Source of the DNA: Chitinophaga sp. sic0106
GTDB taxonomy: Bacteria; Bacteroidota; Bacteroidia; Chitinophagales; Chitinophagaceae
NCBI RefSeq assembly: GCF_019219075.1
Contig: NZ_JAHUWJ010000005.1
Location: 349,064-413,063 of the forward strand
Direction of reading: 5' to 3'
Length of the DNA stretch: 64,000 nt
The notes below the pieces were generated by a model. The model was not told where the DNA came from. It was given only the letters and a program-made list of their open reading frames with translations, and did not search any database. The stretch's first letter is position 1. Each line of letters opens with the position of its first letter. Positions 35,635-44,365 of this stretch are shown here, piece by piece. The position numbers and the translations under genes are program-made.

Positions 35635-36540
35635 ATGAAAAAGCTATTATTATTTGTATTGATTTCCACTTCATTAACCATGGGCTGCACAAAGCAGTCC
35701 AGCACTCTCGATTCCCTTTCAGGTGCCAGCAAACAGATGACAGGTGCAAAAGTGGCCACTTCCTATGTCCCGATTGATTTTAGCCTACTGGATATTGGTG
35801 CACTGCACAACAAACATGTAATATGGCTACTAGACAGCATTCAGGGGCTCCCAAAGATGGATGACATCGTTGAAAACGGCAGGCTCTTCTTTGGCGGGAT
35901 TGACTTCACTCCAGTAGAATTAACAAACGGACAAGTATTTCAATATACATTGTCTATCTCTAAGGAATTAGCATCTGTTGGTTATGATTTCAGAAATCTG
36001 CTTCATCCTAATGTCAGTGTTAATGTAAAACTGTATATCAACAACCTGCTTACAGGTATAGATAACAGCAATACGTTCAGTGAAATGCTTGATGTAATTA
36101 ATTCTGTAGATACAGATGCTCAGCAAAATTTGACAGATGCCGATCTGGATATAATAAAGGGTACCTGCATCATAGCCAGATACTCTGCAGCACTATGGTC
36201 GCCAATAGCAGAAGGTGGCTTAGGCTATTATGACAAGGCTATGCAGCGCTTTCCTGCAATGAGACGCACCGGCGGACCAGGGCGGTTTGTAATTGGGGAC
36301 GCTTCTGCTTCTGCACAATATTTTACCGGGCTCGGCATTGCCGCAATAGTTGGTTGGGGAGTGCCAGGTGCTAATGCTGCAATATTAGGTGGATGGGCTG
36401 TAGCTGCTGGCTTAGGTTCCTTATGTACCCTCGTAGGCGCAGATACTGTACCCGTGCCAGGTGAGCCGGAAAATATCAGGTATGATCCGCTACAGAAGTC
36501 ACTGATATTTGAAGTTACTCCATTCAAATTAGAATTTTAG
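35635..36540 (+). CDS. Hypothetical lipoprotein with a Gly/Ala-rich hydrophobic C-terminal segment
   Basis: The 301-residue protein has a short lipoprotein signal (MKKLLLFVLISTSLTMGC, lipid Cys18). The middle part is helical with no recognised domain. Residues about 230-269 are a strongly hydrophobic glycine- and alanine-rich stretch with several GxxxG-like spacings (GLGIAAIVGWGVPG, then NAAILGGWAVAAGLGS), preceded by RRTGGPGRF. That stretch resembles pore-forming or bacteriocin-like helical hairpins, but a plain membrane anchor is equally possible. The next gene, one base after the stop, encodes a 69-residue two-helix membrane protein and is surely co-transcribed. Function unknown. Confidence 0.65.
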   Translation: MKKLLLFVLISTSLTMGCTKQSSTLDSLSGASKQMTGAKVATSYVPIDFSLLDIGALHNKHVIWLLDSIQGLPKMDDIVENGRLFFGGIDFTPVELTNGQVFQYTLSISKELASVGYDFRNLLHPNVSVNVKLYINNLLTGIDNSNTFSEMLDVINSVDTDAQQNLTDADLDIIKGTCIIARYSAALWSPIAEGGLGYYDKAMQRFPAMRRTGGPGRFVIGDASASAQYFTGLGIAAIVGWGVPGANAAILGGWAVAAGLGSLCTLVGADTVPVPGEPENIRYDPLQKSLIFEVTPFKLEF

Positions 36541-36541
36541 T

Positions 36542-36751
36542 ATGAAGATTTTAGGAAAAATTAATGTCAGGAACTTCCTGATCCTTACCTTGATAACAGC
36601 TACCGTCTTCTACTGCGTATATGGATTACTAACGGATGGTGAATTGTATTGGATTAACAGAAGAGCAATCGTAAGCCTTATTAGTGGTGTTATTGCAACC
36701 TTAGCCATTGGCTTCCTTGGACTAAAACGTCCCAATAAAATTGTGGAATAA
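36542..36751 (+). CDS. Small two-helix membrane protein, 69 aa
   Basis: The short protein has two transmembrane helices, at about residues 13-30 (LILTLITATVFYCVYGLL) and 42-61 (AIVSLISGVIATLAIGFL), joined by a short polar loop, with basic residues at both ends. It begins one base after the stop of the lipoprotein gene, which is the main reason to believe it is real. It may assist or protect against its neighbour; no family is recognised. Confidence 0.55.
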   Translation: MKILGKINVRNFLILTLITATVFYCVYGLLTDGELYWINRRAIVSLISGVIATLAIGFLGLKRPNKIVE

Positions 36752-36832
36752 GGACTAGAATCAACTCGACAAGCAGCAAGAACAAGGATGGTGTTTTCCA
36801 CTCCTGGTCAGTGTTTAAAATAAAAAGTGAGG

Positions 36833-36859
36833 CGGCAGGGTGAAGTCCCTGCCGTTTTT
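36833..36859 (+). terminator. Rho-independent terminator after the small membrane protein gene
   Basis: CGGCAGGG pairs with CCCTGCCG around a TGAAGT loop and is followed by five T. It ends the lipoprotein transcript 25 bases before the Crp/Fnr start codon. Confidence 0.8.
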
Positions 36860-36883
36860 ATCTGCATTCCGTACCTTCACCTT

Positions 36884-37477
36884 ATGTTCAAACAACTGAT
36901 CGCTCACTTGCCGCACTTAAAAGACCGCTTCCAAAAATACCTCGACCTGTTTGAGCCGATGGAAGTACCTGCGAAAACGATCCTGCTGCGTGAAGGTGAT
37001 ATTTCCAGAAAGGCTTTTCATGTACAAAGAGGTTGCCTGCGGGTATGGTTCAATCACCATGGCCGGGATATCACCTGTCAGTTTATGTTTGAAGGACAAC
37101 TGGTTTCAATCGTGGATAGTTTCCGGACAGGTACGCCCAGCAACTTTACCATTGAGGCGATCGAGCCTACACTGGTGCACGTGATGCACAAGCAGGATTA
37201 TGATGCCATGATGGCGGACCTGGGGCAGGATAATGATTTTTTGCGGCAAATGCTGGATGTGGTTTTTGAGCGGCAGTTGCACTACATGCGGGAGTTATGG
37301 TCGTTTATCCGGGATACCCCGCAGGAGCGGTACCAGCACCTGTTGCGCGACCGTCCTCAGCTGGTCCAGCGGGTGGCGCAGCATTACATCGCTTCCTACC
37401 TGGGCATTACGCCGGTGCATCTGAGTCGTATCCGTAATAAGATAGCCAGGGAAAATCCGCCATCCGTTATTTCTTAA
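36884..37477 (+). CDS. Crp/Fnr-family transcriptional regulator
   Basis: The ATG at 36884 gives 197 residues beginning MFKQLIAHLPHLKDRF. An upstream in-frame start would lie inside the terminator. The N-terminal cyclic-nucleotide-binding-like fold covers about residues 10-125, with VPAKTILLREGDISRKAFHVQRGCLRV, the usual first strands, and FEGQLVSIVDSF. The C-terminal helix-turn-helix lies in HYIASYLGITPVHLSRIRNKI. No iron-sulphur cysteine set is present, so it is not Fnr-like in oxygen sensing. Regulators of this Bacteroidota type often sit beside a small redox enzyme; the dehydrogenase gene 60 bases downstream on the same strand is the probable target. Confidence 0.85.
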   Translation: MFKQLIAHLPHLKDRFQKYLDLFEPMEVPAKTILLREGDISRKAFHVQRGCLRVWFNHHGRDITCQFMFEGQLVSIVDSFRTGTPSNFTIEAIEPTLVHVMHKQDYDAMMADLGQDNDFLRQMLDVVFERQLHYMRELWSFIRDTPQERYQHLLRDRPQLVQRVAQHYIASYLGITPVHLSRIRNKIARENPPSVIS

Positions 37478-37537
37478 CAAATGTTATCGCCTGCCGGATG
37501 GCTGCTGCTGACCTTTGCTTAAAAAAAAGCAACAGAT

Positions 37538-38491
37538 ATGAAAGCAGCAGTAATAAATGGTTTCGGCGAAGTGCCACAATATCTCGATTTTCCGGCACCA
37601 ATAGCGGCGGCAGGGCAAACAGTAATTCAGGTGAAAGCTGCCGTGCTGGAGAATTTTGACAAGGGGACCGCTTCTGGAAAACACTATTCCAGCAAGGACT
37701 TATTTCCTTCCTTTCCCGCTATTCCAGGCATCACCGGTGTGGGCACCACACCGGAGGGTAAGCTGGTGATGTTCCGCGACCCTCAGCCACCGTATGGCTC
37801 CTATGCAGAGCAGTCAGTGGCCGGCGTTATTATTCCCGTGCCCGAAGACATCAGTCCGGCGAAGGCCACGGCTATTCCACCATCAGCCATCACATCTCTC
37901 TTACCACTAAAATATACCGCTAAACTGCAACCGGGAGAAACGGTGTTGATACACGGTGCTACCGGTGTATCGGGTCGTATAGCCGTGCAGGTAGCCAGGT
38001 TGTTAGGGGCAGGGCGCGTTATTGGTACGGGTAGAAACAAAGCCTCACTTGAAATAGTAAAGCAGTTGGGTGCCGATGAAGTGATTGATCTTAATCAGCC
38101 GGAAGAGCAGCTGGAAGCGGCATTTGCATCATTGGGAAGTATCAATGTAGTCATTGATTTCCTATGGGGGCGGCCTGCGGAACTACTGATTAACTCTTTT
38201 ATGCCCAAAGAAGCAGGGTTTGCCAGGAGAGAGATCAGGTATGTGCAAATCGGTACCAAGGCGGGTTTTGATATTACCCTTGCGGGTGCGGCCCTTCGTA
38301 CGTCCGGATTACAGTTGATGGGCATGGGCAGGATGGACTTTGCAATAGTACTGGAAGAGCTCCAATACATATGGCAACTTATTCAGGATGATAAGTTGTA
38401 TATGGAGATAGAAGAGGCGCCTTTGGCAGATATTGCAGCGGCCTGGCAGCGGAATGACCTGGCTGGTAAAAGGCTGGTGATCGTGCCGTAG
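37538..38491 (+). CDS. Quinone-oxidoreductase-like medium-chain dehydrogenase/reductase
   Basis: The 317-residue protein has the MDR fold. The N-terminal GroES-like domain starts MKAAVINGFGEVPQYLDFP, and the nucleotide-binding domain contains TVLIHGATGVSGRIAVQVARLLGAGRVIGTGR, with the AxxGxxG-type loop of zinc-free quinone oxidoreductases. The catalytic-zinc cysteine and histidine set of alcohol dehydrogenases is absent. It probably reduces quinones or enones with NADPH. It follows the Crp/Fnr regulator gene and may be induced by it. Confidence 0.82.
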   Translation: MKAAVINGFGEVPQYLDFPAPIAAAGQTVIQVKAAVLENFDKGTASGKHYSSKDLFPSFPAIPGITGVGTTPEGKLVMFRDPQPPYGSYAEQSVAGVIIPVPEDISPAKATAIPPSAITSLLPLKYTAKLQPGETVLIHGATGVSGRIAVQVARLLGAGRVIGTGRNKASLEIVKQLGADEVIDLNQPEEQLEAAFASLGSINVVIDFLWGRPAELLINSFMPKEAGFARREIRYVQIGTKAGFDITLAGAALRTSGLQLMGMGRMDFAIVLEELQYIWQLIQDDKLYMEIEEAPLADIAAAWQRNDLAGKRLVIVP

Positions 38492-38510
38492 TGACACCAG
38501 GATATTCTAT

Positions 38511-38540
38511 TTTGAAAATCTCGCCATTTATGTAAATTTG
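38511..38540 (+). promoter_or_regulatory. Promoter of the GntR regulator gene
   Basis: TTTG (38511-38514), 18 bases, then TAAATTTG (38533-38540), a full TAnnTTTG match. The start codon lies 28 bases downstream. Confidence 0.7.
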
Positions 38541-38545
38541 TTCTA

Positions 38546-38556
38546 TTGTAGTACAA
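38546..38556. promoter_or_regulatory. Candidate GntR/FadR-type operator for autoregulation
   Basis: TTGTAGTACAA is a dyad that fits the FadR-subfamily operator pattern TnGTnnnACnA exactly. It lies six bases after the -7 box, on the expected transcription start, and 12 bases before the GntR start codon. Confidence 0.6.
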
Positions 38557-38568
38557 AACTTATTCTAA

Positions 38569-39240
38569 ATGGTTAACGGGATTAAACCAATTGCTGCCAA
38601 ATCGATGGCGGAGAGAGTAGAAGCCAGCTTGCGCGAATACTTCACCAAAGAAAATTTTAAACCGGGAGATCCCCTGCCAACAGAGCTGGAACTGGCGGCA
38701 GCCCTGGGTGTAAGCAGAAACGTAGTGCGGGAAGCCCTCAGTCGTTTTAAGATGCTCGGCATCATTGAAACGAAGAAAAAAACAGGCATGGTCATTTCCA
38801 ACCCAGATATCGTAGGGACTTTCGAGAAAGTGCTAAATCCCGAAATCATGGATGAGGCCACCCTGCAGGATTTATTTGAACTGCGGCTGGTGCTGGAAAT
38901 GGGTATAGCAGATCTGTTGTTTCTCCGCAAAACCGACGCCGACCTGGACGAGCTGGAAGAAATAGCAGCCCGGGAAGTAAAAGATAAAAACTTCCGGATC
39001 AGCACGGAGATTGCCTTCCACGGTAAGCTCTATGAAATGACCGGCAACAATACCATGAAGCGCTTTCAAAACCTCCTGCTCCCTATCTTCGGCTATGTGA
39101 TGAAACTGGAAAATAAGAAATTCGTTTCCGGTAAAGTCACCCACCAGGATTTGGTTAAAATACTACGTAAAGGAACCGTGAAGGAGTTTAAGGAAGGGAT
39201 GCTGTCGCACCTGCAACCGCACTTCGACCGGTTAAAATAG
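38569..39240 (+). CDS. FadR/FCD-type GntR regulator, probable repressor of the sialic acid operon
   Basis: The 223-residue protein has an N-terminal winged helix (GDPLPTELELAAALGVSRNVVREALSRFKMLGII, about residues 33-66). This is followed by an all-helical FCD ligand-binding domain containing LFELRLVLEMGIADL, FHGKLYEMTGN (His151), THQDLVKIL (His192) and MLSHLQPHF (His214). These histidines are the usual metal ligands of FCD domains, which bind carboxylated sugars; NanR of E. coli belongs to the same subfamily. The gene sits directly before the sialic acid operon on the same strand, and related dyads lie at its own promoter and at the operon's promoter. N-acetylneuraminate as inducer is inferred. 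Confidence 0.88.
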   Translation: MVNGIKPIAAKSMAERVEASLREYFTKENFKPGDPLPTELELAAALGVSRNVVREALSRFKMLGIIETKKKTGMVISNPDIVGTFEKVLNPEIMDEATLQDLFELRLVLEMGIADLLFLRKTDADLDELEEIAAREVKDKNFRISTEIAFHGKLYEMTGNNTMKRFQNLLLPIFGYVMKLENKKFVSGKVTHQDLVKILRKGTVKEFKEGMLSHLQPHFDRLK

Positions 39241-39261
39241 TCTTCATTAATCCGATAATTT

Positions 39262-39336
39262 ATGAAAAGAACCAGGGCCTTTAGCCCTGGTTCTTTTCAT
39301 TTAATCGGGAGCGGAAGGCTCCCGATTAAATGAAAA
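39262..39336 (+). promoter_or_regulatory. Two mutually exclusive perfect hairpins between GntR and the sialic acid operon
   Basis: Hairpin 1 pairs 39262-39278 with 39284-39300 (17 bp, five-base loop). Hairpin 2 pairs 39294-39312 with 39318-39336 (19 bp, loop GGAAG). They share TTTTCAT at 39294-39300, so they cannot both be complete in one RNA. Hairpin 1 probably serves as the GntR 3' end. There is no separate T tract after hairpin 2. Switch-like behaviour is possible, but both hairpins lie upstream of the operon promoter. Confidence 0.7.
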
Positions 39337-39349
39337 TTCAAAAGATAAT

Positions 39350-39379
39350 TTTGAAATAAAAAAACAATTCCTACATTTA
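39350..39379 (+). promoter_or_regulatory. Promoter of the sialic acid operon
   Basis: TTTG (39350-39353), 18 bases, then TACATTTA (39372-39379), seven of eight matches to TAnnTTTG. The spacing equals that of the GntR promoter. The 5' leader would be about 125 bases. Confidence 0.6.
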
Positions 39380-39380
39380 T

Positions 39381-39393
39381 TATGTAGAACATA
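39381..39393. promoter_or_regulatory. Candidate GntR operator at the sialic acid operon
   Basis: TATGT-AGA-ACATA is a perfect dyad with the GTnnnAC core of FadR-type operators, two bases after the -7 box. An overlapping dyad CTACAT-5-ATGTAG spans 39371-39387. Its placement matches that of the operator before the GntR gene. Confidence 0.55.
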
Positions 39394-39512
39394 ACTACTA
39401 ATACTATTTTTACGTTATGAAAATTTGATTCCACGCTCAGCATGCGCGGCCGCGCCTAACTGTTTTCGTGGTGAGGGGAACCTATACTCATTACACACTT
39501 AAACTCACGCAA

Positions 39513-42500
39513 ATGAGGTTATTGAAACTTTGTTGCTGCCTCTTTTTACTACTGGGAGTAAAAGAAAGCTCCGCACAAAACGGCGGATTAATCGTATCCG
39601 GCACCGTAAAAGACTCCGCCACCAAAGAACCACTCATCGGAGTCAGTATAGCCGTAGCCGGTAAAGCCGGAACAGGCACCGCCACCGGCGCCGACGGCCA
39701 CTTTACACTTAAACTGGCATCCGGCAATGAAACACTGCTGTTTCGAATGATGAACTATGCCACCAGATCAATCCCGGTTAACAATCGCGCCAACATCGAC
39801 ATTATCCTGGCATCTTCTTCCTCCCAATTGGGAGAAATTCTCGTAGTAGGCTATACAGAACAATCTGTAAAAAAGAACACCGCCGCTATCTCCAAAATGG
39901 ATATAGCGGAACTGAAAAACAATCCGAATCCTAACCCGGTGCAAGCCATGCAGGGAAAAATCGCCGGCGTATCCATTCCCATCAACCAGGGCCAACCCGG
40001 CGTTGGCGCCTCCAACATTATCATACGCGGTGGTACCAAACCCAACGTATACGGTACCGGCCTGGGTAACAACAACGGCGCCCAGGTAGGCAGCGTGGAA
40101 GGTACCAGTCCACTCGTAGTGGTAGATGGAGTTTTCCGCTCCATCAACGATATCAACCCGGATGATATCGAATCCATGCAGGTCATGAAAGACGCCGCCT
40201 CCACCGCTATCTACGGCGCACGCGGCGCCAACGGCGTAATCGTAATCCGCACCAAAAGAGGAAAACTCAATACCCGGTCCACGGTTACACTCAACCATCG
40301 CACCACCTGGGAAACCCAGGCCCGCGACTACGACTACCTCTCCGCCGCGGAATACCTGCGACTGGCCCGCACTACCGTTGCCAACACGGACGACGCCCTG
40401 GATAAAAACAACCTGCTGTATAACGCCGGATTTTCCGCCGGTACCAAACTGTTCACGCAAAAAGGACAATTCGGTAAAAGCACCTACCTCACTGCGCTTT
40501 ATGATAACATCGTGCAGGTGGAAGGACAAGCCTACGTCGATAACCTCCTCGCCAACGGATGGCAAACCATGGAAGATCCCATCAATCCCGGCAGCAAACT
40601 GCTTTTTGCGGATAACCACTACCAGGATATGCTCTGGAACACCGGTATCAGCAACCAGGATAACGTTACCCTCAGCGGAGGTACGGATAAGGCCGACTAT
40701 AACTTCTCCATGGGATACACCAACCAGAAAGGCGTACTCGTAGGCACCAAATATCAACGATACAACGCACTGGGTAATTTCGGGTACCGCGCATCGGATA
40801 ACCTGAAGCTCGACTTCATGATCAACTACCAGAACGTGATACCAAATTACGTGGATGCTTACCAAAACGACCTCGTTCGCGCCATCCGCATCACACCACT
40901 GATCCGTACCTTCAAGGACAACGGCGATCCCGCACTGGGAGAGCTTTACACCGTGCGTAACCGTTTTCATACGTTAAAGTATGACGATATGCGCACCAAT
41001 ACGGAACGAATGGTGAGCAGGGTAGGAGCCGATCTCACCATCACCAAAGGCCTCCACTGGCGCCCCTCTGTATCCTACGTTATTGACGACTATACGGAGC
41101 TGTTCATGCGCAAGGCCACTCCGGCGGATGAAATCCAGCCTGCCCAGCAGCGCTGGAAAGATGATTACACCAACGCCTCCCGCCAGCTCATGCTGGACCA
41201 GGTATTGCAATATGATTTCAGCCTCCGCACAGACCATCACTTCAGCGCACTCGCCGGCATGAACTTCACCCGTAATACCAACCACAGCAAGGATATGGGT
41301 TCACAACGTGCCGCTAACGATTACGTATATACGATAGAGGAAGATCCCACCACCAGCATCAACGGACAAGTGGTCAGCAACGTAATGGATTTCCGCACCG
41401 CCCTGGGAGAGTCAAGGTCCGCCAGCGTTTTCGGACAGTTCAGTTACGATTATCAAATGCGCTACCTGCTTGGTGGCTCCCTGCGATATGATGGCTTTTC
41501 TAACTTTGCACCTGGCAACAAATACGCACTGTTCCCATCCCTGTCCGCCGGATGGAATATTGACCAGGAAAAATTCTGGCACAGTAACCTCGTGAGCAGT
41601 CTGAAACTCCGCGCCAGCTGGGGCGCAGCAGGCTTAAGCGGACTAAGCATCGCCGATACCTACGGCGCGTATAGCAATGTGAGCTATGCGCTGAATTCGG
41701 GAATATTACGCGCTGGCCTGTCCAACCCCAACCTGCGCTGGGAATCCACTGTAACGACAGACATAGCCATTGACGCGGGGTTGTTTAACAACCGCCTTAA
41801 CGTCTCCCTGGATTATTATAATAAACTTACCAATGACAGACTAACCACCAAGCCGCTGCCATCTGAAGCGCCATTTCCTGATATTACCTACAACAACGGT
41901 TCCCTGCGCAACCGCGGGATAGAAGTAGCGGTTGGAGGCACTGTCATCAAATCAAAATCATTCAGCTGGAACGCTAACCTCACCTTCGCGTATAATAGAA
42001 CTACCATAACGGCACTGCCGGCAAATGGTCGCGCTAAAAACCGCCAGGGTGGCGATGTTATCTATGATAAATCCAGCAAGTCATTGGTAGAAGCCGGTGG
42101 TCTTGCAGTGGGCGAACGCCCCTATGCCATCTATGCTTACAATGTGCTGGGCGTGTTTGCTACAGATGAAGAAGCGGCAGCATGGAACAGTCGTGTAAAA
42201 GATAATCTGGCATCTCCTCAAGGAATAAAAGTAGGTAAACGCGGCGGCGACTTCATTTTCGAGGATGTAAACAACGACGGCGTAATAGATACGAAAGACC
42301 AGGTATTTATCGGTTATCGCAACCCGGATAAAATGGGTGGCCTCCAGAATACCTTTACCTATAAAGGCATTGCGCTACGTGTAAACGCTGATTACGCTAT
42401 CGGCCATATGATCAGCAATGGCGCCCTTGCACGTTCTATGGGCCAGGGCCGCGCCTTCAACGAAGGAGCACCCGCACAGGCACTCGCCGGCGATGTCTGG

Positions 42501-42863
42501 AAACAACAAGGGGACCAGGGTATGAAATATGCCCGCTTCTCCTTTGCGGATTATGACTACGGTCAGCGCAACTATCTCCGCAATGCCACGCTGGGTAACA
42601 ATAACAGCTACAACTCTGATGTATCCGTGATGTACGAGAAAGGCGATTTCCTCGCCCTGCGCGAAATCACGTTGTCGTACGATATACCCGCAGCCATCCT
42701 CAAACGTGCAGGAATTTCCGGACTCAATATTTCCGGTAGTGTGTACAATGTGGGTTATCTGACTGCGTATAAAGGCCTGAATCCAGAGATATACAGCGGC
42801 TTTGATCCTGGTGGCTATCCACGTCCGCGACAATTTTCACTGGGTGCTAACCTGCGTTTCTGA
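39513..42863 (+). CDS. SusC/RagA-type TonB-linked outer-membrane transporter (sialic acid locus)
   Basis: The ATG at 39513 gives 1116 residues starting with a good signal peptide (MRLLKLCCCLFLLLGVKESSAQ). The carboxypeptidase-like domain follows (VSGTVKDSATKEPLIGV), then the linker ILVVGYTEQSVKKNTAAI and the plug with VVVDGVFRSINDINPDDIES and MKDAASTAIYGARGANGV. The barrel ends FSLGANLRF. It imports the sugar captured by the SusD protein encoded 15 bases downstream. The genes that follow (sialidase, lyase, mutarotase, transporter) point to free sialic acid or sialylated oligosaccharides as cargo, comparable to NanO of the NanOU system of Bacteroidota. Confidence 0.92.
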   Translation: MRLLKLCCCLFLLLGVKESSAQNGGLIVSGTVKDSATKEPLIGVSIAVAGKAGTGTATGADGHFTLKLASGNETLLFRMMNYATRSIPVNNRANIDIILASSSSQLGEILVVGYTEQSVKKNTAAISKMDIAELKNNPNPNPVQAMQGKIAGVSIPINQGQPGVGASNIIIRGGTKPNVYGTGLGNNNGAQVGSVEGTSPLVVVDGVFRSINDINPDDIESMQVMKDAASTAIYGARGANGVIVIRTKRGKLNTRSTVTLNHRTTWETQARDYDYLSAAEYLRLARTTVANTDDALDKNNLLYNAGFSAGTKLFTQKGQFGKSTYLTALYDNIVQVEGQAYVDNLLANGWQTMEDPINPGSKLLFADNHYQDMLWNTGISNQDNVTLSGGTDKADYNFSMGYTNQKGVLVGTKYQRYNALGNFGYRASDNLKLDFMINYQNVIPNYVDAYQNDLVRAIRITPLIRTFKDNGDPALGELYTVRNRFHTLKYDDMRTNTERMVSRVGADLTITKGLHWRPSVSYVIDDYTELFMRKATPADEIQPAQQRWKDDYTNASRQLMLDQVLQYDFSLRTDHHFSALAGMNFTRNTNHSKDMGSQRAANDYVYTIEEDPTTSINGQVVSNVMDFRTALGESRSASVFGQFSYDYQMRYLLGGSLRYDGFSNFAPGNKYALFPSLSAGWNIDQEKFWHSNLVSSLKLRASWGAAGLSGLSIADTYGAYSNVSYALNSGILRAGLSNPNLRWESTVTTDIAIDAGLFNNRLNVSLDYYNKLTNDRLTTKPLPSEAPFPDITYNNGSLRNRGIEVAVGGTVIKSKSFSWNANLTFAYNRTTITALPANGRAKNRQGGDVIYDKSSKSLVEAGGLAVGERPYAIYAYNVLGVFATDEEAAAWNSRVKDNLASPQGIKVGKRGGDFIFEDVNNDGVIDTKDQVFIGYRNPDKMGGLQNTFTYKGIALRVNADYAIGHMISNGALARSMGQGRAFNEGAPAQALAGDVWKQQGDQGMKYARFSFADYDYGQRNYLRNATLGNNNSYNSDVSVMYEKGDFLALREITLSYDIPAAILKRAGISGLNISGSVYNVGYLTAYKGLNPEIYSGFDPGGYPRPRQFSLGANLRF

Positions 42864-42878
42864 TCACTTAAACTTTGT

Positions 42879-44342
42879 ATGATGAAAAAGATATTAGGTT
42901 TTATATTACTGCTGGTACTGTTTGCAGCCTGCGATAAAATACTGGAAGTGGAGCCACAGTCGCAGATTACAGACCAAGTGTTTTTCCACAACGAAGGAGA
43001 TTTTGAGCCGAATGTAACCGGTATTTATTCCGTGATGCGGAGTATAGCCAACAACGTTACCTATGGTACGGAACGCGGGGAGGAGCTGATATCGGCTACC
43101 AACAGCCGCTTTGGCGTTGCATGGTCCCAAACGTTGTCGCCCGGCAATGGTGCCGTGAACTATTCCGAATGGTACCGCGGTATCGGTCATTGCAACCTGC
43201 TGCTCGATAAAATTCAGGCTTTTGAATTTGCAGCCACTCCGGATCTCAAAAAGAAGATAGTAGGTGAAACCCATGCCCTGCGTGCTTATTTCTACTATCA
43301 CCTGCTACGTGTATTCGGTAGCGTGCCCATTGTGCTGGAAGCCATCACGGATGAAAATGTGATCCAGCATAAACGGAATACTGACCAGGAAGTAATAACG
43401 CAGGTCTTGTCAGATCTGGATGCAGCTATCGCACAATTCACCGCTATATCCAATTTTTCTAAAACTACTTATGCGTCTAAATATCGTTTTTCTTACGGCA
43501 GTGTGATGGCCATGAAAGCAGATGCACTGCTCTGGAAAGCCCGCGTGCTGGGCGGTGGAGAAGGAGATCTGCAGGCGGCAGTCACCGCCATTAACGAAGT
43601 GGAAAGTACAGGAGTGGCGCTGAACGCCGACTTCTCCAAAGTTACAGGAAACCGTGCGTCCGCTAATACGGAAGTATTACTGGCAGCCTACTACAGCAAG
43701 GATGAAACACCTGGTGGCAACTACGGCAAAAATGCTTTACCTTTTAAAGATGTGCTGGAAGGCGCTACCAATAAGGAACAGATTCCATACGTGAAAAATT
43801 CTACCAACGGCCAGGGCGCTTACCAGATTAGCCCGTTGTCGAAATCGCTGTTCAAATACACGGCAGACAAGCGTATTCCATATACCTGGATAGCGGATAT
43901 GTACCCGGCAGGACCTAAGATCAGCTGGATCACCAAGTATCCCGGTACGGTGTATGCGGATGACCGTTATTCGGATAACGATATCATCGTATACCGGCTG
44001 GCAGACCTTTACCTGCTGAAGGCCGAGGCCTATGCAGCATTGGCGGATTTTGCCAATGCTAAAAAGTACCTGGATTTTGTACGGCAGCGCGCGGGTATTG
44101 AATTATATAATGGGGAGATGTCTGCCGCCGCTATGCAAAAGGAAATTCTGGATGAGCGCGGCCGGGAGCTTTTCTTTGAAAATAAGCGCTGGTTCGACCT
44201 GGTGCGTTTTCATAAAGGAGGCACCATTGACGTATATAAGTACGTACCAAACCTGAAGAATAAGACCACGCCGCTGTTCTGGCCAGTGAATACCACCGTG
44301 CTGGCCAATAATCCGAATATGACACAAACGGACGGGTACTGA
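42879..44342 (+). CDS. SusD/RagB-type lipoprotein (sialic acid locus)
   Basis: The 487-residue lipoprotein has a lipobox FAAC (Cys18) followed by DKILEVEPQSQI. Helical repeat segments include YRGIGHCNLLLDKIQAFE and GETHALRAYFYYHLLRVFGSVP. The C-terminal RLADLYLLKAEAYAALADFANA and ILDERGRELFFENKRWFDLVR are standard SusD signatures. It is the surface sugar-binding partner of the preceding SusC, comparable to NanU in sialic acid systems. Confidence 0.92.
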   Translation: MMKKILGFILLLVLFAACDKILEVEPQSQITDQVFFHNEGDFEPNVTGIYSVMRSIANNVTYGTERGEELISATNSRFGVAWSQTLSPGNGAVNYSEWYRGIGHCNLLLDKIQAFEFAATPDLKKKIVGETHALRAYFYYHLLRVFGSVPIVLEAITDENVIQHKRNTDQEVITQVLSDLDAAIAQFTAISNFSKTTYASKYRFSYGSVMAMKADALLWKARVLGGGEGDLQAAVTAINEVESTGVALNADFSKVTGNRASANTEVLLAAYYSKDETPGGNYGKNALPFKDVLEGATNKEQIPYVKNSTNGQGAYQISPLSKSLFKYTADKRIPYTWIADMYPAGPKISWITKYPGTVYADDRYSDNDIIVYRLADLYLLKAEAYAALADFANAKKYLDFVRQRAGIELYNGEMSAAAMQKEILDERGRELFFENKRWFDLVRFHKGGTIDVYKYVPNLKNKTTPLFWPVNTTVLANNPNMTQTDGY

Positions 44343-44365
44343 TTTTGTTTATAAAGATGATAAGG

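Noticed and set aside
39768..40970. 400-residue open frame antisense to the sialic acid SusC gene
   Set aside because: It is a shadow of codon bias; the composition is rich in V, G and H with no domain, and the plus strand encodes a clear SusC.
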